Shown here: positions 55,498-64,000 of the stretch, one piece after another | How the letters are laid out: each line of letters starts with the position of its first letter | Position numbering within the stretch: position 1 is the first letter of the stretch | Source: Acidobacteriota bacterium | Lineage (GTDB): Bacteria; Acidobacteriota; Terriglobia; Terriglobales; Acidobacteriaceae | Direction of reading: 5' to 3' | DNA: 64,000 nt | Assembly (NCBI GenBank): GCA_021803035.1 | Contig: JAJZME010000047.1 | Location: forward strand, 56,694-120,693 | Made by a program: the position numbers and the translations under genes | Notes under the pieces: generated by a model | What the model saw: the letters and a program-made list of their open reading frames with translations, nothing else | Databases searched by the model: none | Told to the model about the DNA's origin: nothing

Positions 55498-56058
55498 CTA
55501 CTCTTCGCTGGGAACGGCAGCCGGAATTTGCAATTTCTGTTCAAGCATTTCCACCCTGGCCTTGCTCCGCGAATAGTCGGCATAATCCTCAACCAGCGCC
55601 AGCAGCTTGTCCGATAACTCCCGATTCGCTCTGGCGTAGTCGACATACTCTGGCATGTGAACCCGTCCCTGGTGTTTGTTGAGATAGTCAATCATCGTTG
55701 TCAGATGATCCGCCATGCTGCGCAGCAGCGGTTCGACCTCGTCGATTGCCTCCTGTTGCCATGGCGAGCCCTCCGCGCGTGCTGTATCCATCTCCGTCAG
55801 CAGTTTGCCCATAGCGTTGATGTGTTGTGTCATCGACGTGAGCTGGGTGGCATGCGAGTTCCAGCTGGTTCGTGACCTTGTGAAGCTCTCAATCAGCTCG
55901 GCATCGCGATTAGCCTGCGCCGCGCGATCTTTGGTTTGTTGCAAAAGATCGTTGATGTGCGCGGAATCCACGGTCTGAGCAATCACGTACGACCCGCCGA
56001 GCAATCCGAGGAGTAGAACGGCGGTTGTCAGGACTAACCTATACAAAAGTTTTGACAT
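55498..56058 (-). CDS. secreted helical protein of unknown function
   Basis: 186 residues. A signal peptide or anchor (LVLTTAVLLLGLLGGSYVIA) is followed by an almost entirely helical protein, probably a four-helix bundle (RDAELIESFTRSRTSWNSHA, then EVEPLLRSMADHLTTMIDYL). No family recognised. AGGAGAGG lies shortly before the ATG. Neighbours give no functional hint. Confidence 0.7.
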   Translation of the reverse strand: MSKLLYRLVLTTAVLLLGLLGGSYVIAQTVDSAHINDLLQQTKDRAAQANRDAELIESFTRSRTSWNSHATQLTSMTQHINAMGKLLTEMDTARAEGSPWQQEAIDEVEPLLRSMADHLTTMIDYLNKHQGRVHMPEYVDYARANRELSDKLLALVEDYADYSRSKARVEMLEQKLQIPAAVPSEE

Positions 56059-56554
56059 ACACCTCTCCTTCGCCAGCTTCCACGCTGGGCGTTGCTATTA
56101 TGCGCCAATCTCATACCCCAAGGTAGGCGGCCCGGACCCCAATAACCGAAATTGGATGCCCCGGGTCCCGCTGTTGAGACCCGGGATTCACCTTGACTCT
56201 GAAATCGCCATCCGCACCCGCCCAAAATCCCCTCCTCGCACCGGCACTCGGATTGACAGCGAGACGCCCGCACCACATGGAGCGCCCGCATCCCCACATG
56301 CCTGTCATCGTGCATCTTAACCATGGAACCGCCGGATATCCCGCGATCCGGCGCGATCGGCCGAAAAGACGGGCAAAGTAACCTGAACTCTGTAAAATCC
56401 AGAAAGAACCGAATGAAGTAAAGCGGATGGCGAAGGCCATCCACGCCTTCGCCAGGAGCGCGAAGGATGGGGATTCTCTCACACACCCTTGGACACGCAA
56501 AAACTGCCTGCATAGGCCGCCCATCCTCTGGTCGGGAAGCATAACGGAACGGCA
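56059..56554. other. intergenic region between divergent genes
   Basis: About 500 bases without a credible ORF. It contains the CCCGGGTC hairpin (56160-56185) and a hairpin GGATGGC/GCCATCC at 56426-56443 with a GAAG loop. Promoters for the helical-protein and Kef genes should lie at either end but are not obvious. Confidence 0.45.
56160..56185. repeat. CCCGGG hairpin repeat, copy 2
   Basis: CCCGGGTC and GACCCGGG form an 8-bp perfect stem; the loop contains CCGCTGTTGA. Same family as 55106-55135. Confidence 0.7.
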
Positions 56555-57784
56555 ATGTCGATTACCTTGGTGAATTTTTTCGGACTGCTCGGCGGGCTGC
56601 TGGTGTTGGCCTATCTGGCCAATCGGTTCTCACACCGAACCCGCGTCCCGGATGTGGTGGTTCTGCTCGTGTGCGGAATTGTGCTCGGCCCGGTGCTGCA
56701 CTGGATCAACCCCGGCCGCTTTCCCGGCGTCGCGCGCGGCGTGGGCACTCTGGCCCTGATTCTGATTCTGTTTGCGGCCGGCCTGGAGCTGGATTTGCGG
56801 CGCGCGCGCAAGCAGTTCGTTGCCGGAACAATGCTGGCGGTACTGAGCTATGCGCTGACGATGGAAGGCGTGCATTTGTTCTGCGTGTACGTGCTGCAGA
56901 TGAACCGGATGGCATCCCTGCTGGCAAGTGCCGCGCTGGCTTGCCTCAGCGGAGCGATTGTCCTGCCGGTGCTCGAGCAGATCGAGATGAGGCCCGAGCT
57001 GAAAACCACGCTTGCCATCGAAGCCTCTTTTGGAGACGGACTCGGCGCGCTTGTGGTAGGTGTGCTGCTGAGTCTGATTAAGGACGGGGCAACGAGCCAC
57101 ACGAGCGGCGGCATGATTCTGGGCGGCATGGCGATCCAGTTTGTTTTCCGTTTCGCGCTGGCGTTTGTCATCGCCTTGGCGGCGGGTCTCCTGTGGAGAC
57201 GTTTGCTGCCCAAAATCTCAAACAAAAAGTTCTGGCAAGTGCTGACCTTTGCCGCGGTCTTGATTGTGTATTCGATCACGCATGCGCTGGGAGGCAGCGA
57301 CCTCTTTGCCGTAATGGTGTTTGGAGCAACGCTGGCCAGCCTGTTGGGGCCCGAGAGCTTCTTGCGTGACTTTGGCGTGGACTTCGATGTCAAGGACGAG
57401 GGAAGTCAGATCCACTCATTCCACTCCGAACTCGCATTTCTGGTGCGAAGCTTCTTCTTTGTGCTGCTCGGAGCGATGATTCACTTTCGCGGACTGAAGG
57501 TACAGTTGCTGCCGAGCTTCGGAATTGTCGCAGTCATGCTGGTGGCGCGGTTCGTTGCCGTGCAGGCCAGCCGCGTGGTCTGGCGCGGAACGATCGGGCG
57601 CGAGCGCGAACTGGCCATGATGCTTATCCCCCGCGGGCTCATTACGGCGGTGCTGGCGCTGGAGGCAATTCAGGCGATGCCGGCCGACCTTGTGTTCCTT
57701 CCCTCGCTGGCGTTCGTGCTGATTTTGCTCACGAATGGTTTGGCGCTCGTGGCCACCGTGCGTGCGAAGGGGATACGGGGATAA
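56555..57784 (+). CDS. Kef-type cation/proton antiporter (CPA2)
   Basis: 409 residues with about 12 membrane helices and the Na+/H+ exchanger fold. It begins SITLVNFFGLLGGLLVLAYL and contains LILFAAGLELDLRRARKQF and EASFGDGLGALVVG. Unlike KefB/KefC it lacks a C-terminal TrkA-N (RCK) domain, so it is probably not nucleotide- or glutathione-gated. Transported ion unknown. Confidence 0.88.
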   Translation: MSITLVNFFGLLGGLLVLAYLANRFSHRTRVPDVVVLLVCGIVLGPVLHWINPGRFPGVARGVGTLALILILFAAGLELDLRRARKQFVAGTMLAVLSYALTMEGVHLFCVYVLQMNRMASLLASAALACLSGAIVLPVLEQIEMRPELKTTLAIEASFGDGLGALVVGVLLSLIKDGATSHTSGGMILGGMAIQFVFRFALAFVIALAAGLLWRRLLPKISNKKFWQVLTFAAVLIVYSITHALGGSDLFAVMVFGATLASLLGPESFLRDFGVDFDVKDEGSQIHSFHSELAFLVRSFFFVLLGAMIHFRGLKVQLLPSFGIVAVMLVARFVAVQASRVVWRGTIGRERELAMMLIPRGLITAVLALEAIQAMPADLVFLPSLAFVLILLTNGLALVATVRAKGIRG

Positions 57785-58320
57785 GCGCCCCATCCGGTTC
57801 CACCGGCGGGCGGGTGCCCACTCACGGAGTCAGGACGCATGCAGCGCAACCCAAAGGCTGCCCCATCCCTTCCGTGTCTTTTGCCGAACGGATGGGATCG
57901 CTCGCAGCTCGCAGTGCGCACGCGGTCTACTGTCCTCCTCAATGCTGAGAGCCCCGGCCCGCCACCCCGCATGATAATGCCGCCGGCGAAAGCGGCCTGA
58001 AGACGTTCAAGCGGGAAGAGATCTATGCCCGCCGCTGTCAGGACAGCGATGATCTGCGCGTCTCACCCGAGGAGTTCACCCCAACCACTTGTCAAGCCTC
58101 TCCGCCGACAAGCACTTATACTTCAATCATTTACATTTGCAGGTTATTTCTCTCACCTGGTCCACAATAAAAAACTGAAGGCGCCTTGGTCTCTGACCGC
58201 TTGAAGTGATACCAGATGAAGTGCCCCAGATCCCGATTTTGGGACCTGGAACTGGCATTCGCCAGGTCCAAAATCATCCGGTCAGAGCCCTGAATCATTC
58301 CATGCGCCTTGTGAGGACCA
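57785..58320. other. intergenic region with hairpin repeats
   Basis: 536 bases without a credible gene. A CCCATCC ... GGATGGGATC element lies at about 57864-57900 and a CCAG-TCCC/GGGA-CTGG hairpin at 58226-58249. Promoter of the RHH gene not identified. Confidence 0.45.
58226..58249. repeat. CCCGGG-type hairpin repeat, copy 3
   Basis: CCAGATCCC and GGGACCTGG pair over nine positions with one mismatch around GATTTT. Diverged member of the family at 55106 and 56160, sharing the GxTTTT loop of copy 1. Confidence 0.55.
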
Positions 58321-58590
58321 ATGCGAAACATCACCGTGACCGTCTCTGACCGAACCTATCACCAATCCCGCGTCTGGGCGGCCCAACGCGGCACCTCCAT
58401 CTCCCGCGTCGTGGCGTTCCTGCTCAACACCCTGCCAGACGTCCCCCGCTCCGTGCTGCGCGGCTTTGATCCCGTCGATTACGGCACGCCCGACCGCAGT
58501 GTCAAAAAGCCCGCGCCGCCGCCGGCGCCGGCGGCAGCGCGCGCAACCACCACCCCCCCGGGGGGAGAAAATCCCCAAAGTAAACTGTGA
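58321..58590 (+). CDS. ribbon-helix-helix-like DNA-binding protein
   Basis: 89 residues. Residues 1-40 read as an RHH/CopG-type domain (beta strand MRNITVTVSDRTY, then helices SRVWAAQRGTSISRVVAFLLN). The tail from residue 60 is Pro/Ala-rich and disordered. RHH proteins are often antitoxins, but no toxin gene is adjacent. It converges with tonB across a strong terminator. Orphan regulator or antitoxin relic are both possible. Confidence 0.62.
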   Translation: MRNITVTVSDRTYHQSRVWAAQRGTSISRVVAFLLNTLPDVPRSVLRGFDPVDYGTPDRSVKKPAPPPAPAAARATTTPPGGENPQSKL

Positions 58591-58684
58591 ACACGTGGAA
58601 TCGCACCTAAACCGCCCAGAATCAACAGCCAAATCCGAAAAAACCACAGCCTGCCGGTTGCCGCGCATCTGTGCGCCGCACACG

Positions 58685-58716
58685 AAAAAGCCCGCCGGCG
58701 AACCGGCGGGCCTTTA
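58685..58716 (-). terminator. terminator of tonB with UUCG tetraloop
   Basis: GCCCGCCGG and CCGGCGGGC form a perfect 9-bp stem (58690-58711). Read on the minus strand, the loop is TTCG and TTTTT follows, an ideal intrinsic terminator for tonB. On the plus strand it is followed by CTTTA and may also end the RHH transcript. Confidence 0.9.
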
Positions 58717-58738
58717 GGCTTTCACTCGTTGCACGCTC

Positions 58739-59764
58739 TCAATACAACCTGAAATTCACCTCGACGGTAATCATCACCGGCACGGGAGTCTTGCCATCCA
58801 GCATGGCCGGCTTGAACCGGTACTGGCGCACCGCTTCCAGCGCCTTCTGATCCAGCCCCATGCCCAGCGCCCGGACCACGTGCAGATCTACCGGCAGTCC
58901 TCTTCTGTTGACGATCAATTGAATCAGGCACACGCCTTGATACTTGGCGCGGCGCGCTTCATTGGAGAACTCGGCTTCGACCGTGTTCAATGGGATCGGG
59001 GGCGAAACGCCGCCGCCAACGTGATAGAGCCCACCGCCCGCGCCACCACCATAACCCGGGCCATATCCGTTGCCAGTCCCCGAGCCCAAACCGCCGCGTG
59101 CCCCCGATCCCATGCCCGCTTCGGAGCCCTGACCATTGGAGGCGATCGTGACGTTGGGAGACTGAGTCATGCCAATATTGGGCAACGTTGGATTGTTGGG
59201 CAGCGTAATATTCTTCTGCACGTTGATGGCTGATGGAATAGGAATCAGAGGGTTCGCCACCATCGGGACTTGAGGCGCAACAATGGGAGACTTCTCGATC
59301 TTCGGCAGTCTTCCCTTGATTGGGTCGATGACGCTGTGATTGCCGCCACCGCCACCACCACCATTTTTCGAGCCCATCATGGGAGCCTTCGGCACCCACA
59401 TACCCACATTGATGTCGGTGGCCTCAAGGTTCTTGTTGATGACCCTGATTGCTTGTCTCCCGAGGAAGAAGATCGCAATGAGGATGATCGCCAGGTTAAT
59501 CGCTGAAGAGATGCCCATGGCCCACGGGTTGCGTTTTACGGCCATCCGGTCGGGCACCGGGATTGGTGTCGACGTGAGTTCCAGAGGCGGCAGCTTTACG
59601 GGGAAAAAAGTGTCGCGGATGTTCTCATAGAGGGCTTTCCAAATCGGTGTTTCGTCAAAAGCCCTGCCGAGTAGCGCGTCGAGTTCGTGCCCATCGCTCC
59701 CGGAAACATCGGAGACCGCGCCTGTTGAATCAGTGCCGGGCTGCGTCGCAAGTTCTTGTGCCAT
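58739..59764 (-). CDS. tonB: energy transducer TonB
   Basis: Transmits proton-motive force from the inner membrane to outer-membrane transporters. 341 residues from ATG 59764, with AGGA five bases upstream. A cytoplasmic N-terminal region of about 85 residues precedes the single membrane helix (AINLAIILIAIFFLG). A Gly-rich periplasmic stretch follows (KNGGGGGGGNHS, then GLGSGTGNGYGPG). The C-terminal TonB domain contains AKYQGVCLIQLIVNRRGLPV and VRQYRFKPAMLDGKPVP-like elements. exbB/exbD are not in the window. Confidence 0.9.
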   Translation of the reverse strand: MAQELATQPGTDSTGAVSDVSGSDGHELDALLGRAFDETPIWKALYENIRDTFFPVKLPPLELTSTPIPVPDRMAVKRNPWAMGISSAINLAIILIAIFFLGRQAIRVINKNLEATDINVGMWVPKAPMMGSKNGGGGGGGNHSVIDPIKGRLPKIEKSPIVAPQVPMVANPLIPIPSAINVQKNITLPNNPTLPNIGMTQSPNVTIASNGQGSEAGMGSGARGGLGSGTGNGYGPGYGGGAGGGLYHVGGGVSPPIPLNTVEAEFSNEARRAKYQGVCLIQLIVNRRGLPVDLHVVRALGMGLDQKALEAVRQYRFKPAMLDGKTPVPVMITVEVNFRLY

Positions 59765-60002
59765 ATTTCCTGCCGGCTGTATTGCCTTCTTGGGCCTTGA
59801 AGTATGGTAATTCACCCCAAGACCCGATCTATTCATTATGCTCGACCATGCATGTCCTTGTCTCGGCCATCATAATCTTGCATCGGTGATTATTCTCCAC
59901 GCTCTCATATTCCCGAACGATCGAGAATCCCATATTCAATAGACGAGGAAGCGGCCCGACTTGTTACCCAAAAAAATGTCTCCTCGCCGGTTACACTAGA
60001 GA

Positions 60003-62948
60003 ATGACCAGGTTCCCACCGATCGACGGAGTGACAATGCCCCCTGCGCCGGAATTGAAGGCGACGCTCACCTTACCTCAGACAGCCTTCCCCATGAAGGC
60101 TAACTTGCCGCAAAATGAGCCCCTTCGGCTCGTCCGCTGGGCTTCGCTCCGCCTCTATGAAAGACTTCGCCAAGCCGGCCGGGAGCGGCCCACGTACATT
60201 CTGCACGATGGCCCGCCCTACGCCAACGGTCCCATTCACCTGGGTCATGCCCTGAACAAGGGGTTAAAGGATTTTGTCGTCAAATCCAAGACGATGGCAG
60301 GATTCGACGCCCCCTATATCCCCGGATTCGATTGCCACGGCCTGCCCATTGAAATCAAAGTGGACGAAAAACTCGGCCGAAAAAAACTCGAAATGCCCGC
60401 CCCTGCGGTCTTGGAGGCCTGTCGCGCCTATGCACAGAGGTACGTTGACCTGCAAACGGAGCAGTTTGAACGTATCGGGTGCTTGGGCCGCTGGGAGACG
60501 CCCTATAAGACCATGTCGCGCGACTACGAGGCGCGCACGCTGGAGGCGTTCTACGGCTTCCTGGAAAAGGGTTTTGTTTATCGCGGACTGAAGCCAGTTT
60601 ACTGGTGCATTCATGACCGGACCGCCTTGGCCGAGGCCGAGGTGGAATATGAAAATCACACCAGTCCAAGCATTTACGTTCGCTACCGGCTTACCTCGCC
60701 TCCCGAGAAACTTGCTCCGGCTCTTACCGGTCGCGATGTTTCCACGATCATCTGGACTACCACTCCTTGGACGCTGCCAGCCTCCCTGGCTGTTGCCTTC
60801 CATCCGGAATTTGATTATGTCGCCTTGGTCAAGGGAACTGAGCCGGATGCGCCAGTGTACATCGTGGCCGCCGAGCTGGCGGAACAGGTAAAATCCGCCT
60901 GCAGGCTGGGCGATACAAGCGAACTTGCGCGCTTCAAGGGCGCGGTGCTTGACCGGGTTACCTTCAAGCATCCCTTTCTGGAGCGTAGCGTACCGGGCGT
61001 GCTGGCCACTTATGTAACCGCCGATACCGGTACCGGCGCCGTCCACACGGCGCCCGCACACGGCGCCGACGATTTTGCCACCGGCCAACGCTACAATCTG
61101 GATCCCACCAGCCGCGTCGATTCGGCGGGGCGTGTCCACGTAGACCCGGCCGCCTGGCCGATCGCTGTGCCACCGGCATTTGAGGGCAAAACCGTCTGGG
61201 CCGCCAATCCCATCATCCTGGCCATGCTGGAAGAATCGGGCGCGTTGCTGGCCAGTTCCGATTTGGAACACTCGTATCCACACTGCTGGCGCTGCCATCA
61301 TCCGGTGATCTTCCGCGCTACCGAACAGTGGTTCATTAGCCTTGAAACCCCGGTGAAACGCGCCGACGGAACAAAAGCGACCTTCCGGCAGTTGACCATC
61401 GAGGAAATCGATAAGGTGGTGTGGGACCCGGCGTGGGGCAAAGAGCGCATCACCAACATGATCGCCACGCGGCCCGACTGGTGCATCAGCCGGCAGCGCA
61501 TCTGGGGCGTGCCCATCGCCGTACTGATGTGCAAAAAATGCGACAAGCCGATCCTCGACGCAAAGCTAAACCGGAAGATTGTGGAGTTGTTCGAAAACAA
61601 AGGCGCGGAGGCCTGGCACGCGACTGACGTGGCGGCGCTGGTTCCCGAGGGCGCTCAGTGCGCACATTGCGGGGGCACGGAGTTCCGCAAAGAGACCGAC
61701 ATTCTTGATGTATGGTTCGACTCCGGCACAAGCTGGTTTGCCGTCTGCGAAACGGACGCCGATCTGAAGGAGCCGTACAGCGCCTTTCAGGCAAAGGCGG
61801 GCAAGCAGCGCCCGGAGTGCTTGTACCTGGAAGGCGGCGATCAGCATCGCGGCTGGTTCCACTCGTCGCTGCTGACTTCCGTGGCGCTGCGAGGGCGGGC
61901 GCCTTACTCGCATGTGGCTACGGCCGGCTGGACCCTGGATGAGTTGGGACGCGCCATGTCCAAATCGCTGGGCAATGGCGTCGATCCGGTGGACATTGCC
62001 AACCGGATGGGCGGCGAGATTGTGCGGCTCTGGGTGGCGTCGGTTGACTTTCGCGAAGACATGGCGGCCAGCGAAAACCTGATGCAACGCTGCGCCGACA
62101 TCTATCGCAAGCTGCGCAACACCTTCAAGATTCTGCTCGGCAACCTGCACGGGTTTGAGCCGGCGCGCGACGCCGTTGCCGAGGCGGAGCTGTTGCCGCT
62201 CGACCGCTACATGCTGGCGCGCACGCGTGAACTGACGGAAAAGATCCTAGGCTGGTACGAGGCCTTCGAGTTCCACCGCGTTTATCACGCGGTGAACGAG
62301 TTCGCCATTGTGGATCTGAGCGCGTTTTACATCGATGTGCTCAAGGACCGGATGTATACCTTTGCGCCTACAAGCCTGGCACGGCGTTCGGCGCAAACCA
62401 CGCTGTGGCGGATTACGGAGGCGCTGGTGCGGCTGGTTGCGCCGATCCTCAGCTTTACGGCAGACGAAGTGTGGGAGCATCTGCCCGTGGTCGAAGGACG
62501 CGAGGAAAGCGTGCATCTGGCGCTCTTCCCGAAGCCACAAGAGATTTTTTCGAATGACCCAGCGCCGGTCCTGGAGGAGTGGCGGCAGATGTTTGCTGTC
62601 CGCGACGAGGCGCTGCGCGTGCTGGAAGAGGAAAGACAGGCTAAGCGCATTGGCAAAGGGCTGGAGGCCGATCTTGAAATCACCGCATCCGGCGATGTGC
62701 TCACGCTACTCAAGCACAATGCGGAGGGATTGAAGGAGTTCCTCAATGTCTCGGCGGTGCGAGTGGCGCCCGGCGAGGAGCTTAAGATCGCTGCCCTGCC
62801 TGCTGGGGGCAAAAAGTGCGCGCGGTGCTGGAACTTCATGCCTGAAGTATCGAACTACGGCATCTGGGAGAATGTGTGCCCACGCTGTCAAAGCGCCCTG
62901 CATGAGATGGGCATTGCGCCGCCGCAGCCCGCGGAGGCCGCGCAGTGA
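60003..62948 (+). CDS. ileS: isoleucyl-tRNA synthetase
   Basis: Charges tRNA-Ile and edits misactivated valine. 981 residues. The HIGH motif is PYANGPIHLGHALNKG near residue 74, the KMSKS loop AMSKSLGNG near residue 652. The CP1 editing domain lies between them (TTTPWTLPASLA). The C-terminal zinc finger has CARCWNF and CPRCQSAL. The stop codon overlaps the lspA start (GTGA), a common pairing. The start could also be ATG 60036. Confidence 0.97.
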   Translation: MTRFPPIDGVTMPPAPELKATLTLPQTAFPMKANLPQNEPLRLVRWASLRLYERLRQAGRERPTYILHDGPPYANGPIHLGHALNKGLKDFVVKSKTMAGFDAPYIPGFDCHGLPIEIKVDEKLGRKKLEMPAPAVLEACRAYAQRYVDLQTEQFERIGCLGRWETPYKTMSRDYEARTLEAFYGFLEKGFVYRGLKPVYWCIHDRTALAEAEVEYENHTSPSIYVRYRLTSPPEKLAPALTGRDVSTIIWTTTPWTLPASLAVAFHPEFDYVALVKGTEPDAPVYIVAAELAEQVKSACRLGDTSELARFKGAVLDRVTFKHPFLERSVPGVLATYVTADTGTGAVHTAPAHGADDFATGQRYNLDPTSRVDSAGRVHVDPAAWPIAVPPAFEGKTVWAANPIILAMLEESGALLASSDLEHSYPHCWRCHHPVIFRATEQWFISLETPVKRADGTKATFRQLTIEEIDKVVWDPAWGKERITNMIATRPDWCISRQRIWGVPIAVLMCKKCDKPILDAKLNRKIVELFENKGAEAWHATDVAALVPEGAQCAHCGGTEFRKETDILDVWFDSGTSWFAVCETDADLKEPYSAFQAKAGKQRPECLYLEGGDQHRGWFHSSLLTSVALRGRAPYSHVATAGWTLDELGRAMSKSLGNGVDPVDIANRMGGEIVRLWVASVDFREDMAASENLMQRCADIYRKLRNTFKILLGNLHGFEPARDAVAEAELLPLDRYMLARTRELTEKILGWYEAFEFHRVYHAVNEFAIVDLSAFYIDVLKDRMYTFAPTSLARRSAQTTLWRITEALVRLVAPILSFTADEVWEHLPVVEGREESVHLALFPKPQEIFSNDPAPVLEEWRQMFAVRDEALRVLEEERQAKRIGKGLEADLEITASGDVLTLLKHNAEGLKEFLNVSAVRVAPGEELKIAALPAGGKKCARCWNFMPEVSNYGIWENVCPRCQSALHEMGIAPPQPAEAAQ

Positions 62949-63484
62949 GCTTTACGCCTCCCCGACGACTGCCCTGGCTGCTGCTGATCGCTCTTGCCGA
63001 TATTGTCCTCGATCGCCTGACCAAGGCCTGGATCAGCAAGCACATTCCCATGGGCGGAGAGATCCAGCTGATCCCGCACGTGCTGGACCTTTCGCATTGG
63101 GTCAACCAGGGTGCGGCATTTTCGCTGTTTGCGAGCGCGGCCACGCCCAACACGGTGCGCTGGGGCCTGGTTGCGTTTACGCTGGTGGCGGCGCTGGTTG
63201 TTTTCATCGCCATGATCCGGCTGGGCAGCCGGTTCACGCTGACCACAGTTGCACTGGCGCTGATCCTGGGCGGCGCGCTGGGCAACGCTCACGACCGCAT
63301 CGCCTACGGCTGGGTCGTGGACTTCATCGACGTGCACTGGTACGGCCATCACTGGCCGGACTTCAATGTGGCCGACAGCTCGATTGTGATCGGCGCGTGC
63401 ATGCTGCTGCTGGATTCCCTGCTGCCAAAGAAGAAGCAGGAAGCAGAGACCCGCGATCAGGAACCGGAGACCGGCGGTCAGTGA
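62945..63484 (+). CDS. lspA: lipoprotein signal peptidase
   Basis: Membrane aspartyl protease (signal peptidase II) that removes signal peptides from lipoproteins. 179 residues, four membrane helices. The catalytic aspartates lie in GNAHDRIAYGWVVDFIDV and FNVADSSIVIG. The GTG start overlaps the ileS stop by four bases (GTGA). The C-terminal tail is Lys/Glu-rich. Confidence 0.95.
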   Translation: MSFTPPRRLPWLLLIALADIVLDRLTKAWISKHIPMGGEIQLIPHVLDLSHWVNQGAAFSLFASAATPNTVRWGLVAFTLVAALVVFIAMIRLGSRFTLTTVALALILGGALGNAHDRIAYGWVVDFIDVHWYGHHWPDFNVADSSIVIGACMLLLDSLLPKKKQEAETRDQEPETGGQ

Positions 63485-63517
63485 TCGCCTGCTCGCCGTT
63501 GCCGCGACCCGCGAGCT

Positions 63518-63871
63518 TCAGCGGATTTGCGGGAACGGCAAATGAGACTCCGGGCTGTTCTGTTCGAGCGCTCCAAGCCATGCGCGGATGCTCTGCCTGA
63601 GCGGCTCGATAGCCACGCCGCCAAATTCCGAAGGATAGGATTGGAGACGGCGCAGCGCCGCCCGCAGCAGCGATGCCGTGCCGATCTCATTCCTGCGCTG
63701 GAAGTGATGAAACGCCGCGGCGATCTGGATGAGAGCCTGGAGGAAGGTCTTTTCCGGCTCCGCGCAGCGCAGCCAGACGCCTTCCCAATGCTCGTGGGCG
63801 TCGAAGAACTTGCGGCTGCGATAGCAGCGCAGGCCCTCGGCGAGCTCGCTTTGTTCCCAGTCAAGCGACAT
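63518..63871 (-). CDS. DUF309 family protein
   Basis: 117 residues. The DUF309 signature FFDAHEHWEGVWLR is near residue 22, followed by a helical ALIQIAAAFHHFQRRNEIGT. All-helical, cytoplasmic, biochemical role unknown. It converges with lspA, 33 bases apart. Confidence 0.85.
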   Translation of the reverse strand: MSLDWEQSELAEGLRCYRSRKFFDAHEHWEGVWLRCAEPEKTFLQALIQIAAAFHHFQRRNEIGTASLLRAALRRLQSYPSEFGGVAIEPLRQSIRAWLGALEQNSPESHLPFPQIR

Positions 63872-64000
63872 CCGTTTCGATTATCGCAAAGCGCGCATCA
63901 GGTTGGGATCGTGCAAGTAATTGATTCCACAGGGACCAAAATTACCTGCAAAAAAATCTGTGGATAAGAAAATATTTTAGGGGGGGTGGGTGCGATCACG
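63872..64000. other. AT-rich window edge with DnaA box
   Basis: The last 130 bases are far more AT-rich than the surroundings. They hold runs of A, AAAATATTTTA and a perfect DnaA box. No ORF is supported. The region upstream of DUF309 and any following gene share it. Confidence 0.5.
63959..63967 (-). promoter_or_regulatory. DnaA box
   Basis: TTATCCACA on the minus strand is the exact DnaA consensus, immediately followed on the plus strand by GAAAATATTTTA. A looser match, TTGATTCCACA, lies at 63921-63931. Confidence 0.6.

Noticed and set aside
56034..56555. 173-residue minus-strand frame upstream of the Kef gene
   Set aside because: Spans hairpin repeats, has no recognisable domain, and no ribosome site.

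Overview
The window reads as a chromosomal stretch from a GC-rich Gram-negative bacterium, most probably an Acidobacteriota member of the Terriglobia type. This is inferred from gene content and from the families of intergenic hairpin repeats; no 16S rRNA gene is present to prove it. Outer-membrane functions (TonB, an OmpA-like protein, a LolC/E-type permease) indicate a diderm, and bshC indicates bacillithiol as the low-molecular-weight thiol. Nearly everything is core or housekeeping. I see no prophage, integrase, transposase, CRISPR array, tRNA or rRNA.

Layout. 1-10.5 kb, plus strand: dnaE, an aldo/keto reductase, metG, tatD, a YajQ-type protein, a polyprenyl diphosphate synthase and an O-methyltransferase. 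10.5-17.6 kb, mostly minus: a YbgC-like thioesterase, then the envelope/isoprenoid set rseP, dxr, cdsA and uppS. Between cdsA and uppS sit a PadR regulator gene and a divergent NifX-like gene with an operator-like palindrome between them. An XRE regulator with an N-terminal zinc ribbon follows. 17.8-21.2 kb: an HD protein, bshC and an esterase. 21.5-28.2 kb: an F-type ATP synthase operon (b, b', delta, alpha, gamma, beta, epsilon) without a and c subunits, ending at a strong terminator. 28.3-32.5 kb: dusB, rpmE, an SGNH hydrolase, a DnaC-like ATPase and a DUF1648 protein.

32.9-38.3 kb is the most interesting regulatory block. A PAS-PAS-GAF sigma-54 activator gene lies between two near-consensus -24/-12 promoters. 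One precedes an OmpA-like envelope protein, the other a STAS-domain gene overlapping a Crp-family gene. TGTGA-N6-TCACA-like boxes, the kind such a Crp protein would bind, lie ahead of the atp operon, ahead of korAB, and ahead of a small unknown gene. This suggests a local sigma-54 to Crp to energy-metabolism circuit; that link is inference.

38.4-50.2 kb: a radical SAM maturase with a SEC-C tail, a TPR protein, uvrC, a lone receiver protein, an Hsp15-like S4 protein, and a beta-propeller protein paired with a LolC/E-type permease. 50.6-64 kb: a MATE exporter, korAB, a secreted helical protein, a Kef-type antiporter, an orphan ribbon-helix-helix protein, tonB, ileS-lspA and a DUF309 protein. 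The last 130 bases become AT-rich and hold a perfect DnaA box, so the window may end at or near a DnaA-controlled region.

Five kinds of intergenic repeat are interspersed: AGTTC-rich inverted arrays around the atp genes and rseP, CCCGGGTC hairpins, CCCC/GGG-GGGAT hairpins, a 'GGAGCCCC' element in two copies, and a 'GGCACGGCTTTAG' element.
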